DNA of 64,000 nucleotides from Mycolicibacter engbaekii (lineage in GTDB: Bacteria > Actinomycetota > Actinomycetes > Mycobacteriales > Mycobacteriaceae): positions 1 through 64,000 of the forward strand of contig NZ_LQOT01000019.1 of NCBI RefSeq assembly GCF_002101585.1, in the 5' to 3' direction. Each line of letters begins with the position of its first letter. Position 1 is the first letter of the stretch. A program made the position numbers and the translations under genes. The notes below the pieces were generated by a model. It was not told the DNA's origin and did no database searches. It worked only from the letters and a program-made list of their open reading frames with translations. Below are positions 1 through 7,088 of this stretch, piece by piece.

Positions 1-1175
1 GCGGTGGCGGCGGCGGTGGCGGCGGAGCTGGAGGCGGCAGCAACGGCGGGGATGGCGGGCATGGCGGTGACGGCAGCCACACCATTTTCCCTTACGCCGG
101 AAGAACTGGAGGAACTGGAGGAACTGGAGGAACTGGAGGCCTAGCTAACGGCGACGGCATTGGTGGCCACGGCGGCCACGGCGGCAACGGCGGCAACGGC
201 GATCCGAGTAGCGGCGGCAACGGCGGCGCGGGCGGCGACGGCAACAACAACGGCACGGGTGGTCACGGCGGCAACGGTGGCAACGGCTATACGGGTAACG
301 GCGGCGATGGTGGCGCGGGCGGCGACGGCAGCAACAACGGCACTGGCGGTCACGGCGGCAACGGAGGTCAGGGCGGGGCCGGTGGGCGCGGGGGCTATAC
401 CGCTGGGGGCGACGGCGGCAATGGTGGCGTTGGCGGTGACGGCAACGACAACGGTACTGGCGGTCACGGCGGCAACGGAGGTACCGGCGGGAACGGCGGC
501 ACCAACGATGGCGGCGGTCGCGGTGGCGCTGGCGGCGCTGGCGGCCTAGGCAGCGACGACGGCACCGGTGGTGACGGTGGCGGCGGCGGTGACGGCGGTA
601 ATGGCGACGACGGCAGGGGCGGCGATGGTGGTGCTGGAGGTACCGGTGGTGACGGCAGCAGCGGTGGTACGGGCGGCGAGGGTGGCGCTGGTGGCCTAGG
701 CGGCGCTGGTGGCCTGGTCAGGGTAGGCAATGGCGGCGGAACCGGCGGAACCGGCGGCACCGGCGGCACCGGCGGCAGTTTCTATGGCACTGGCAGTGGC
801 GGCGCTGGTGGCGCTGGCGGCTCCGGCGGACTGGCCAGCAGTGGCGGTACTGGCGGCCATGGCGGCGCTGGTGGGGTCGGCGGGGCCGGCGGCAGCATTA
901 GCTACAGCAGCTCATCGCCCAGCGCGGGCGGCGACGGCGGCAACGGCGGCGACGGCGGCGAGGCTCATACCACCGGAATTGGTGGGGCTGGCGGGGACGG
1001 CGGCCGTGGAGGCCAATTGTTATTAGACGCGCCAAACCATGGCCGTGGAGGCGAGGGCGGAACCGGCGGTACTGGACGCAACGGCCAATCCGGCGGCCAA
1101 GGCGAAAATGGCGGAACTGGCGGCGGCCGCAACGCCCCTGGTGGCGATGGCGCGCCCGGCGAAGATCGCGGGTGA
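1..1175 (+). CDS. PE_PGRS-like glycine-rich protein, C-terminal part (5' end outside window)
   Basis: The frame with codons beginning at base 3 is open from the window edge to TGA at 1173-1175, about 390 codons. It has no in-frame ATG near the edge, so the gene starts upstream. The product is dominated by GGX triplets (GGNGGN, GGAGGA, GGDGG), the pattern of the mycobacterial PGRS domain. A motif reading GDG(N/S)NNGTGGHGGNGG recurs with its Asp codon at 237, 324 and 438. The last 50 residues become less regular (LLLDAPNHG). The N-terminal PE domain, which would confirm the family and its ESX-5 export, is not in the window. Known PGRS proteins are cell-surface or secreted; no specific function can be assigned. 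All other long frames here are shadows of the GC-rich repeat. Confidence 0.8.
   Translation, partial: GGGGGGGGAGGGSNGGDGGHGGDGSHTIFPYAGRTGGTGGTGGTGGLANGDGIGGHGGHGGNGGNGDPSSGGNGGAGGDGNNNGTGGHGGNGGNGYTGNGGDGGAGGDGSNNGTGGHGGNGGQGGAGGRGGYTAGGDGGNGGVGGDGNDNGTGGHGGNGGTGGNGGTNDGGGRGGAGGAGGLGSDDGTGGDGGGGGDGGNGDDGRGGDGGAGGTGGDGSSGGTGGEGGAGGLGGAGGLVRVGNGGGTGGTGGTGGTGGSFYGTGSGGAGGAGGSGGLASSGGTGGHGGAGGVGGAGGSISYSSSSPSAGGDGGNGGDGGEAHTTGIGGAGGDGGRGGQLLLDAPNHGRGGEGGTGGTGRNGQSGGQGENGGTGGGRNAPGGDGAPGEDRG
104..139 (+). repeat. Four perfect 9-bp tandem units in the PGRS coding region
   Basis: The unit aactggagg occurs four times in register (104-112, 113-121, 122-130, 131-139) and encodes repeated Gly-Thr-Gly. 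It is a likely slippage site that changes length in frame. Confidence 0.85.
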
Positions 1176-1244
1176 TTCATCCCTGCCCCCAACTGGGCAC
1201 CCGCACAGCCGAAGGCAGCGACACTTCGGTCAGCGACATGCAAT

Positions 1245-1260
1245 CAGCCCACCTGGGCTG
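1245..1260 (+). terminator. Short stem-loop after the PGRS gene
   Basis: cagccc / gggctg form a 6-bp GC-rich stem with a 4-base loop, 70 bases after the PGRS stop and just before the AAGGAG ribosome-binding site of the next gene. There is no U-run, so termination is only a possibility. Confidence 0.35.
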
Positions 1261-1276
1261 AGCAAGGAGAGCGAAG

Positions 1277-1552
1277 TTGAAGAAAAACGGAAGTAGAACG
1301 GTGGTCTCGGGATCACTGATCGACGGATTGACCTGCGCGCGGCCCACTGCGCGCACCGGATGGCGACAGCGAGATCGCCTCGGAACGGGAGTCTCCGTCC
1401 TGCTGGCGATAGGCAGCCTTTGTGTGGCAGCGGCACCCTCCGCAACCGCTGAGCCGTTCGCCAGCGGCCCTGGCGAACGGGAATACCTGGCCCAGGTCGA
1501 CCAGTACTTGCGGCTGCCCAGGCCGACCGACGTCGCGTCGAGGACCCCGTGA
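1277..1552 (+). pseudogene. Truncated secreted protein, probably DUF732-like
   Basis: A TTG start at 1277 follows a good AAGGAG site. The 91-residue frame has a basic N-terminus, a hydrophobic core at about residues 38-53 (VSVLLAIGSLCVAAAP) and an A-x-A cleavage site near residue 58, so it is a signal-peptide protein. The mature start (EREYLAQVDQYL) resembles the opening of DUF732 domains, which normally continue for about 70 residues with two Cys. Here the frame runs into sequence that is the antisense of the prim-pol gene at about 1525 and stops at 1552, so the gene looks cut by element 1. The DUF732 assignment is an inference from little sequence. Confidence 0.5.
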
Positions 1553-1932
1553 GGCGTGGCCGGGATCTTGTCACCGCGCCTGAGCGGGTGCACCTCCCAG
1601 CCGCGCCGTGCGTAGTCGAGAGCTGCCGTTCCGAGCACAAAATCCAGATCCGCGTTAGCCGCGAGGCCGTCGAAACCACCCGAACCTCCGGTATGGTCAG
1701 GGGCGACGGTTTGCTTTGTGGTGAGGCTGTCGCCGTCGGAGGTACCCCCGGTTCTGCCGGGGGTCTCCTCGTCTCCGGGGACGACCACGCCACGCTCGAC
1801 GCGCACCCGAGACAGCTCCGCGTCATGGCTGGCCGCCGCCGACTTCTTGTCCGACTCGGCGGTCGTTGCCTTAACTTCGACGGCCAACGCGGCCTCGTCG
1901 AGCAGCGGGAGACGATCCCGTCGTGTCATCAC
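1525..1932 (-). pseudogene. Bifunctional DNA primase/polymerase (prim-pol), N-terminal fragment
   Basis: The frame starts at GTG 1932 (or ATG 1929), overlapping the stop of the upstream gene. After a polar leader of about 100 residues it contains ALDYARRGWEVHPL, then RGDKIPATPHGVLDAT. This is the recognisable beginning of the archaeo-eukaryotic prim-pol domain (PF09250) used by phages, satellites and integrative plasmids to prime replication. Resemblance ends right after DATS. The frame stays open to 1177 but reads antisense to the signal-peptide gene, so the catalytic Asp residues and any helicase domain are missing. It is truncated rather than simply short. Confidence 0.7.
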
Positions 1933-2132
1933 TCGGCACTCCTGACCCCGGTTGGCCAGTCGGAGACCACGCCTGTTGCCCGAGCAGTCGCCGCGGAGCC
2001 CTCAGAGCTACCCTCACGGCTATCCCGGTGCGAACCGGCCCTACGACGGCGGGCAACAACTTCGCAGGTCGAATCCACCACCAGGAGGACAGATCCGACT
2101 AGCAAAGTGAGGACGGTCAGGTTTTCGATCAC
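1929..2132 (-). CDS. Small single-pass membrane protein, unknown function
   Basis: A 67-residue product with one hydrophobic segment at residues 4-19 (NLTVLTLLVGSVLLVV) followed by a basic stretch (ARRRRAG), which suggests an N-out/C-in anchor. Its GTG start overlaps the stop of the gene upstream (GTGA at 2129-2132) and its stop overlaps the prim-pol start, so translation is probably coupled. I do not recognise the family. Small membrane proteins are common between excisionase and replication genes in actinobacterial elements. Confidence 0.5.
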   Translation of the reverse strand: MIENLTVLTLLVGSVLLVVDSTCEVVARRRRAGSHRDSREGSSEGSAATARATGVVSDWPTGVRSAE

Positions 2133-2575
2133 CGCCGTTCACCACCAGTCGGCCTCTCACACCGATCCTTGAGACGGCCCTTCGCGGCGGTCGCCTTGTG
2201 ACGCTGGAGTCGTTCAGCCAGCGCGCTCATGGGCTCACCCTGGTATGCCTCATCGACCGTGGCTTGGAGCATCACAGTGACGCGTTCGTGGCCGCGATAA
2301 ACTCGGTTGACCAGGTCGATTGCCCCCTCGAACGAGTCGGCACCAAAGTGTGTGGCCAGCACCTTGTCGGCCTCGAAGCGTAGGTCGAGCAGCCTATGAG
2401 CTACCTCGTCGGGCAACTCTTCACTCTCCTCGTAGCGGCCACCGGCCTCATAGAGTCGCCCGACAACTCCCACCGGAAATTCAGCCAGGTCCTGCATGAC
2501 CTTTTCGGGGATGGCGTTGCTCATGGCTCCACTCAGGTCGGCCACGTAGCGATCACGCTTGTCCTCACGAGTCAC
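2129..2575 (-). CDS. Hypothetical protein of element 1
   Basis: I chose GTG 2575 because a GGAGG sequence lies 8 bases upstream, inside the end of the excisionase gene, and the start follows that gene's stop by one base. This gives 148 residues rather than 175. The product is mostly alpha-helical and acidic in the middle (RYEESEELPDEVAHRLLD), with a Lys/Arg-rich tail. No domain is recognised. Its position between excisionase and prim-pol suggests a role in replication or excision control, but nothing in the sequence shows this. Confidence 0.6.
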   Translation of the reverse strand: MTREDKRDRYVADLSGAMSNAIPEKVMQDLAEFPVGVVGRLYEAGGRYEESEELPDEVAHRLLDLRFEADKVLATHFGADSFEGAIDLVNRVYRGHERVTVMLQATVDEAYQGEPMSALAERLQRHKATAAKGRLKDRCERPTGGERR

Positions 2576-2576
2576 G

Positions 2577-2777
2577 TCAGCCCACCTCCCCGCCGCGGAG
2601 CTGTGAGTTCTCAAACGCGATAACGTCGCTGAGCCGGTAGCGGACGTGGCGACCAAACCTCGCGTACTTCGGCCCGCGCTTCTGCGAACCCCATTGACTG
2701 AGGGTCGCCTCTGGCATCTGCCACCGCTTGGCCAGCTCCGCCCGGGGCAACCAGCAGTGCTCAGGCGATTCGCTCAT
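2577..2777 (-). CDS. Excisionase-like helix-turn-helix protein
   Basis: A 66-residue product with the AlpA/Xis (HTH_17) pattern: WLPRAELAKRWQMPEATLSQW forms the winged helix-turn-helix at about residues 9-29, and YARFGRHVRYRLSDVIAFE is the wing and second helix. Such proteins bend attachment-site DNA to favour excision, or regulate early genes. It is the first gene of a leftward unit of four coupled genes and is divergent from the repressor at 2910. The length is typical. Confidence 0.8.
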   Translation of the reverse strand: MSESPEHCWLPRAELAKRWQMPEATLSQWGSQKRGPKYARFGRHVRYRLSDVIAFENSQLRGGEVG

Positions 2778-2909
2778 GAAGCCCTCCTTTTCTCGTTTGT
2801 CTCCGCAGCTATCGCCGATGACGATTCAGTTCTGCGGACACCAACATCAGTTGTACCGAGTATCGTCCATTTCCGCAACATGTCATAGATAATTGCTATA
2901 CTGCGTGTT
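2778..2909. promoter_or_regulatory. Divergent control region between excisionase and repressor
   Basis: This AT-richer 132-bp gap must carry both promoters. TATACT at 2897-2902 is a good -10 box ending 7 bases before the repressor ATG, with no ribosome-binding site, so the repressor mRNA is probably leaderless. AGGAGGGC lies just before the excisionase ATG on the other strand. No clear repressor operator repeat was identified by eye. Confidence 0.55.
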
Positions 2910-3566
2910 ATGACGCAAACTGTTGGTGAGTCGCACACCTGGAAGACGCCGCCGGTGGACTGGGCCGAGGAGCAGGCACTACGGATCGCCCAAACGGTTC
3001 GCACCCTGAGGGGCAAGAGGTCCGCGCAGTGGCTCGCCGACCGGACCGAGGCACTCGGCTACACCGTCACCCGATCGGTGATCTCTGATCTTGAGCTTGG
3101 CCGCCGACGCTACGTCAGCACAGCGGAAATCATTGTTCTTGCGGCCGCGCTGACGGTGCCTCCGGCCTATCTCCTCTACCCCGACCTGCCTGACGGTCCC
3201 GTCGAAATCGTTCCTGGCACTCCAGTCCCATCAATCAGCGCGCTGAGGTGGTTTTCCGGCGAGCGGATCTATCAGCCGTCGCCCCAGCGAGTAGGCCTGA
3301 AGTTGGCCAAACAGCACAGCGACCTCGGAACTTCTGAAGCCGCCCTCGTGGTAGAGCTCTCCCGGAAGCGCCTCCAACTCCGAGAGCAGATGACGAAACT
3401 GACCACGATCGCGAAGTCTGCCCGAACGAGCCCGGATGTTAGAGCTACTGTCACACAGGAAATTTCGGCTATCTGGGATGAACTTGAGAACGTCGATGGC
3501 GAGCTAGAGGCGCTTCATGCCGTGGTGGTATCTGACCCTTTAGAGGACGAACGCCTTGGCGGGTAG
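2910..3566 (+). CDS. XRE-family (phage-repressor type) transcriptional regulator
   Basis: 218 residues. An XRE helix-turn-helix lies at about residues 28-85: IAQTVRTLRG, WLADRTEALGY, then VTRSVISDLELGRRRYVSTAEIIVLAAAL, the usual recognition helix followed by the G-R-R/L-A-L pattern. The middle is a linker. The C-terminal half (about 140-215) is predicted helical or coiled coil (SRKRLQLREQMTKL), perhaps for dimerisation. It lies between the divergent excisionase operon and the integrase, the place of an immunity repressor. It overlaps the integrase start by 11 bases. Confidence 0.8.
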   Translation: MTQTVGESHTWKTPPVDWAEEQALRIAQTVRTLRGKRSAQWLADRTEALGYTVTRSVISDLELGRRRYVSTAEIIVLAAALTVPPAYLLYPDLPDGPVEIVPGTPVPSISALRWFSGERIYQPSPQRVGLKLAKQHSDLGTSEAALVVELSRKRLQLREQMTKLTTIAKSARTSPDVRATVTQEISAIWDELENVDGELEALHAVVVSDPLEDERLGG

Positions 3567-4735
3567 ACCACCGTTACGGATCGGGCAGCACGGAAAGATC
3601 CTGCGGAGACACCTTGGCGGCGGCGTCTGGGTGGCCACTTGCCGAGTTCGTGACCTCGACGGAGTCACGCGCCGCGTAGAGCGCAAGACTCCGGTCGGCA
3701 TCGCAGACGAGTACGGTGCCCGCGCCGAGGCCGAGCTGGTCAATGCCATCGCAGGCCGTCGGCCGCCGGGGAGCGGAAGCATCAGCGGGACCACAACCCT
3801 TGGGGTGTTACTGGACCGCTACATCCAGCGGTGCCGCGAGGACGGTGAGCTGGCGCCCAAGAGCGTGGACACGTATGCGGCCACCATCGCAGCAGTACGG
3901 TCCCGTATGGCCGATATCAGGGTCAGCGAGGCGACACCTGGGCTCCTCGACGAGATTTTGCGCGGCATCCGCCGCGACCATGGCGATACCCGCGAACGCC
4001 ACACCAAGGTGGCTCTGAACTCAGTGCTGACCGACGCGGTGTTGGCCGGGGTGATCACTACGAATCCGGTGCGCGAGTTGAAGCGCCGCCGCACGCAGCG
4101 AAACATCACGAAGAAGGGTGCCGCGGCGATCGGCATGGAGCAGGTGCGCGCACTGCTGGCGGCGATCACGTCGTCGGAGGCATGCCAAGCAAAGGATCTC
4201 GCCGACCCCGTGACGATGCTGGCGGCAACCGGGCTTCGACGCGGAGAGCTGCTCGCGTTGCGCTGGGAGGACGTGGACCTGGATGCCAAGACGCTCACCG
4301 TGGTCGGGTCCGTGGTCCGGCTCAAGGGCGAAGGCCTGCTCTGGCAAGACACCACAAAAGGCGGCAAGTCGAGATCGCTTCCGCTGCCGCAGTTTGCGGT
4401 CACCATGCTGCGCACACGGAAGAGCACCTGGCGAGGACCGAACACCGCCGGGGTGATTTTCCCTTCGTCGACCGGAACACTGCGACCCGGACAACTTCGG
4501 GAAGCAGTGGCGCGAGGTGCGCGACGAGTTGGGCCTGCCGGACGTGTCGAGTCATAGCTTCCGCAAGTCGGTCGCAACCCTGATCGACGACAGCGGCTTG
4601 TCCGCCCGGATCGGGGCCGACCAGCTCGGGCACGCCCGCCCGAGCATGACCCAAGACGTGTACATGAACCGAGGGCGGGTTCACGCCCAAGTGGCCGACA
4701 TTCTCGACCGGGCGGTGGGTATAAACGACGAATAA
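3556..4735 (+). pseudogene. Tyrosine integrase of element 1, frameshifted
   Basis: A TTG start at 3556 overlaps the repressor end. The first frame (to 4557) gives the arm-binding and core-binding domains, the catalytic Arg228 (TGLRRGE) and the Lys region (TTKGGKSRS). At about 4483-4486 the frame shifts: the intact continuation is in the +1 frame, where DPDNFGKQWREVRDEL joins the H-x-x-R box (HSFR at about 4553) and the GHARPSMTQDVY box with the nucleophilic Tyr, ending at 4735. Two missing bases in ctgcgaccc would explain it. Without repair the protein lacks His, Arg and Tyr of the active site and cannot recombine DNA. A sequencing error is the alternative. Confidence 0.85.
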
Positions 4736-4779
4736 ACGTCAAGTGACCGTGAGGATTGAGGCGAAAACCGCCTCTGACG

Positions 4780-4853
4780 TGGCCAGGGCCGGGATCGAAC
4801 CGGCGACCTTCCGCTTTTCAGGCGGACGCTCGTACCAACTGAGCTACCTGGCC
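4780..4853 (-). tRNA. tRNA-Phe (GAA)
   Basis: The minus strand folds with acceptor ggccagg/cctggcc, a D arm (agctcagttggta), anticodon loop CTGAAAA giving anticodon GAA, and T arm ggttcgatccc. The discriminator base is A (position 4780). CCA is not encoded. Its 3' end faces the integrase of element 1. Confidence 0.97.
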
Positions 4854-4882
4854 GGAAGGCACCAGGTGCCTCGCCGTTAAAG

Positions 4883-4956
4883 CGACCCTGACGGGACTTG
4901 AACCCGCGACCTCCGCCGTGACAGGGCGGCGCGCTAACCAACTGCGCCACAGGGCC
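4883..4956 (-). tRNA. tRNA-Asp (GTC)
   Basis: The acceptor pairs ggccctg with cagggtc. The anticodon loop CTGTCAC gives anticodon GTC, the T arm is intact (gggttcaagtccc), and the discriminator is G, as expected for tRNA-Asp. It is 29 bases from tRNA-Phe and is presumably co-transcribed. Confidence 0.97.
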
Positions 4957-4989
4957 TTGCTGTTCGCTCCGTTGTTACTACGATGCGAG

Positions 4990-5062
4990 TACCCCCAACG
5001 GGATTCGAACCCGTGCTACCGCCGTGAAAGGGCGGCGTCCTAGGCCACTAGACGATGGGGGC
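4990..5062 (-). tRNA. tRNA-Glu (TTC)
   Basis: Acceptor gccccca/tgggggt, anticodon loop CTTTCAC giving TTC, T arm gggttcgaatccc, discriminator A. It is the first gene of the Glu-Asp-Phe minus-strand tRNA unit. Confidence 0.97.
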
Positions 5063-5196
5063 CAGAACCGAATCTCTCCGAGGCACTCGCAACGGTTCTC
5101 GTTGGGAGCTTCGCTAGCTTAGGGCACGGTGGACCGAAACCTCAAACCCGGCCCCCATCGAGCCCGAGCGCGCAGGCAGTATCCTGTTCCAGCACG

Positions 5197-5269
5197 GCCC
5201 CTATAGCTCAGTTGGTAGAGCTACGGACTTTTAATCCGCAGGTCGCAGGTTCGAGCCCTGCTGGGGGCA
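5197..5269 (+). tRNA. tRNA-Lys (TTT), regenerated by attL of element 2
   Basis: Acceptor gccccta/tgggggc, anticodon loop CTTTTAA giving TTT, T arm caggttcgagccctg, discriminator A, CCA not encoded. From the anticodon loop (5228) to just past its end (5270) the sequence is repeated exactly at 18583-18625, so element 2 integrated into this gene and restored a complete tRNA. Confidence 0.97.
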
Positions 5270-5270
5270 C
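5228..5270 (+). repeat. attL core, 43-bp direct repeat
   Basis: Identical to 18583-18625 over 43 bases, starting in the tRNA-Lys anticodon loop and ending one base after the discriminator. The flanking bases differ on both sides (a versus t before, g versus c after). Confidence 0.95.
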
Positions 5271-5327
5271 GGGAAACATCCTGGTAAACGCGATTTTCGA
5301 CCCTCACGGCGAGTAGTGTTGACACGA

Positions 5328-5348
5328 CAGTCCGCAGACAGTCCGCAG
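5328..5348 (+). promoter_or_regulatory. Paired 10-bp repeats, likely integrase arm sites (left)
   Basis: cagtccgcag occurs at 5328-5337 and 5339-5348, separated by one base, 58 bases inside attL. The same pair with the same 1-base spacing is found inside the right end (18445-18465). Tyrosine integrases such as L5 Int bind paired arm-type sites on both sides of the core in attP. The assignment is an inference from position and symmetry. Confidence 0.7.
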
Positions 5349-5367
5349 GACGGTTACGATTGAGCTG

Positions 5368-6651
5368 GTGAAACGCAAGAGCCGCGCCGGGGTCGAAGAC
5401 CGTTGGCACCGCAAACCGCGCCCTGGCGAGCAGGTGCCAGACCCGGCTAATCACGCTGGTCCCGGCGCTTGGTGCACTGATCCAAAGCACGGAACGCCTG
5501 CCACCATGGTGACCAGCGCACGCCATGGCCAAGGCTGTCGCTGGCTGGCCCGCTGGGTCGACCACGACGGGCAGGAGCGGACGGTCTCGTTCGAGCGTAA
5601 GGCCGAAGCTCAACAACACGTGACGAACATCACCGCCCAGCTGACGACAGGTACGTATGCGGACCCCCGTCGTGGTGCCGCAACATTCTCCGCTGTGGCC
5701 GAACCGTGGTTCGAATCAAAAAGTGGCCTCAAACCCAAGACCCGCGCAGGCTATCGGTCCCTACTCGACGTCGTGGTTCTCCCTAGGTGGAAGGACACCC
5801 CTCTGCGGGACATCACCCATGCCGACGTCCAGGCGTGGGTGCACACCCTGGCCACCGATCCCACAACACGTCAGAGGAAGGCGACGCGGGCTAAGTCCGG
5901 ACACGAGGCCAAAGGCCTGTCTGCGGCCAGGGTGGTGCAGGCGTACCAGGTCTTGGACCAGGTGCTGCGGTACGCCGTGCGAACCCGTTACATCAGCCTC
6001 AACCCTGCCGACGACATCCAGCTGCCGCGAAAGACAGTCCCGGAGAAGACACCCCTGACTCATGAGCAGGTGCGCGCGCTGGCTGACTCCGCAGGCGAGC
6101 TGGGCACCATGGTCCTCGTCTTGGGCTACGGCGGGCTGAGGTACGGCGAGTTGGCCGCGCTGCGCGTCGGTGATGTCGACACCGTTCGACGCCGAGTCAT
6201 TGTGACGCGGTCGGTGACCAGTGTCGCAAAACTGGGAATGGTGGAGGGTACGACCAAAACAGATCAGACTCGATCGGTGCCGCTGCCCGCGTCTGTAATG
6301 GACCTGGTAGCCGACCAAATCGTGGGGCGCGCATCCACCGAGCTCGTGTTCCCGCACAGCGACGGAGGTTGGATCCCCCGTGACTGGTTCGCACTTCGTC
6401 TTGAGAAGGCCTGCACCGCATCGGGGTTGCCTAGAGTCACTCCACACACGTTGCGACACACAGCTGGATCACTTGCGCTGGCATCCGGCGCATCCGTTGT
6501 GACTGTGCAGAAACTTCTCGGCCACCAGTCCCCTATCACGACGATGAACGTCTACGCCCATCAGCTACCCGACGACTTCGACAACCTGTCTGCAGCGTTG
6601 GATTCCGCCGTACGGCAAGCAGCCAACGCTGGCGCGGGCCAATCACAATGA
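5368..6651 (+). CDS. int: Tyrosine integrase of element 2
   Basis: A 427-residue site-specific recombinase that inserts and excises the element at tRNA-Lys. GTG start at 5368. The N-terminal about 100 residues include an AP2-like or Zn-like DNA-binding region for arm sites (RWLARWVDHDGQERTVSF), the SAM-like core-binding domain covers about 105-215, and the catalytic domain about 225-410. Visible active-site residues are Arg258 (GGLRYGEL), Lys297 (TTKTDQTRS), His360-x-x-Arg363 (TPHTLRHT), His386 (LLGHQSP) and Tyr396 (MNVYAH). All are present, so the enzyme should be active, unlike that of element 1. It begins 97 bases from attL and reads into the element. Confidence 0.95.
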   Translation: MKRKSRAGVEDRWHRKPRPGEQVPDPANHAGPGAWCTDPKHGTPATMVTSARHGQGCRWLARWVDHDGQERTVSFERKAEAQQHVTNITAQLTTGTYADPRRGAATFSAVAEPWFESKSGLKPKTRAGYRSLLDVVVLPRWKDTPLRDITHADVQAWVHTLATDPTTRQRKATRAKSGHEAKGLSAARVVQAYQVLDQVLRYAVRTRYISLNPADDIQLPRKTVPEKTPLTHEQVRALADSAGELGTMVLVLGYGGLRYGELAALRVGDVDTVRRRVIVTRSVTSVAKLGMVEGTTKTDQTRSVPLPASVMDLVADQIVGRASTELVFPHSDGGWIPRDWFALRLEKACTASGLPRVTPHTLRHTAGSLALASGASVVTVQKLLGHQSPITTMNVYAHQLPDDFDNLSAALDSAVRQAANAGAGQSQ

Positions 6652-6681
6652 TGTAGTCTGCTGCTCGCAGGACCTCGTGTC

Positions 6682-6733
6682 CGGCAACCACCACAGGGAG
6701 GTCAATTGACCTCGGCTACCAGAGTGGTTGCCG
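6682..6733. promoter_or_regulatory. Nested inverted repeats upstream of the excisionase gene
   Basis: Outer 10-base arms cggcaaccac (6682-6691) and gtggttgccg (6724-6733) are perfect complements. Inside them lies a perfect 16-base palindrome, gaggtcaattgacctc (6698-6713). The structure fills the 100-base gap between integrase and excisionase. It could be an operator for a dimeric regulator, a recombination or replication control site, or an RNA hairpin that separates the two genes. There is no U-run. Confidence 0.65.
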
Positions 6734-6753
6734 TTTGACACTGAAAGGGGTCC

Positions 6754-6975
6754 ATGATGGTGCCTAATCCCATTTTTCCGCCGCGCAGGCTGCCCACCTC
6801 AGGCGCTGCGGAGTACACCGGCCTTGCCGAAAGTACGCTCCGGTACTACCGCCACGCGGGGATCGGTCCCGCCAGCTATGTCATCGGCTCCAAGGTTTTT
6901 TACGACGTGGCTGATCTGGACGAGTGGTTGGCCACCCAGAAGGCCGCGACCGTTCGCGGGGGTGTTTCCCGGTGA
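6754..6975 (+). CDS. xis: Excisionase-like MerR/AlpA helix-turn-helix protein
   Basis: 73 residues. LPTSGAAEYTGLAESTLRYY is the winged helix-turn-helix (about residues 13-32), followed by a GPASYVIGSKVFYDVADLDEWL-type wing (split here as about residues 38-59) typical of HTH_17 excisionases. The AAAGGGG ribosome-binding site lies 6 bases before ATG 6754. It directly follows integrase and heads a chain of overlapping genes, so it probably controls excision and perhaps transcription of the downstream genes. Confidence 0.8.
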   Translation: MMVPNPIFPPRRLPTSGAAEYTGLAESTLRYYRHAGIGPASYVIGSKVFYDVADLDEWLATQKAATVRGGVSR

Positions 6976-7088
6976 AACCGCCCACGACTGTCATCATCAG
7001 CGAGTCGCCCACATCTGGGCGGATGCCGAACGTTGCCCTAGACGTTGATGTCCGGGAATACCACCTCCCCGTGGTGCGACCAGCATGA
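6972..7088 (+). CDS. 38-residue protein overlapping both neighbours
   Basis: GTG at 6972 overlaps the excisionase stop (GTGA) and the TGA at 7086-7088 overlaps the next ATG (ATGA). The frame has 38 codons (MKPPTTVIISESP at the start, LPVVRPA at the end). Two exact 4-base overlaps are hard to explain unless the frame is translated, so it may be a coupled small gene or a translational relay. No family recognised and no membrane segment. Confidence 0.5.
   Translation: MKPPTTVIISESPTSGRMPNVALDVDVREYHLPVVRPA

Larger units (their letters stand above)
1525..4779. mobile_element. Remnant integrative element 1, next to tRNA-Phe
   Basis: The order is truncated prim-pol, small membrane protein, hypothetical and excisionase (all minus), then divergent repressor and integrase (plus). 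The integrase ends 45 bases from the 3' end of tRNA-Phe. This layout, with regulator and integrase on one side and excisionase and replication gene on the other, is that of phage satellites and actinobacterial integrative elements. The left limit at about 1525 is inferred from where the prim-pol reading frame loses family resemblance. No copy of the tRNA-Phe 3' end was found there, so the far end is probably deleted. The integrase is frameshifted, so the element should be immobile by itself. Confidence 0.6.

Noticed and set aside
160-549. Ala/Thr-rich and Pro-rich frames and a possible CRISPR-like repeat in the first 1.2 kb
   Set aside because: They are other frames of the Gly-rich PGRS repeats; there are no constant repeats with unique spacers.
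1490-1560. Copy of the tRNA-Phe 3' end as the far attachment site of element 1
   Set aside because: Compared by eye with 4780-4810; only short GC matches, no convincing repeat.
5319-5324. TTGACA as a promoter for the integrase
   Set aside because: No -10 box at 16-18 bases; the nearest candidate is too far away.
6735-6740. TTGACA as a -35 box for the excisionase gene
   Set aside because: It is only 14 bases from the start codon, too close for a normal promoter.
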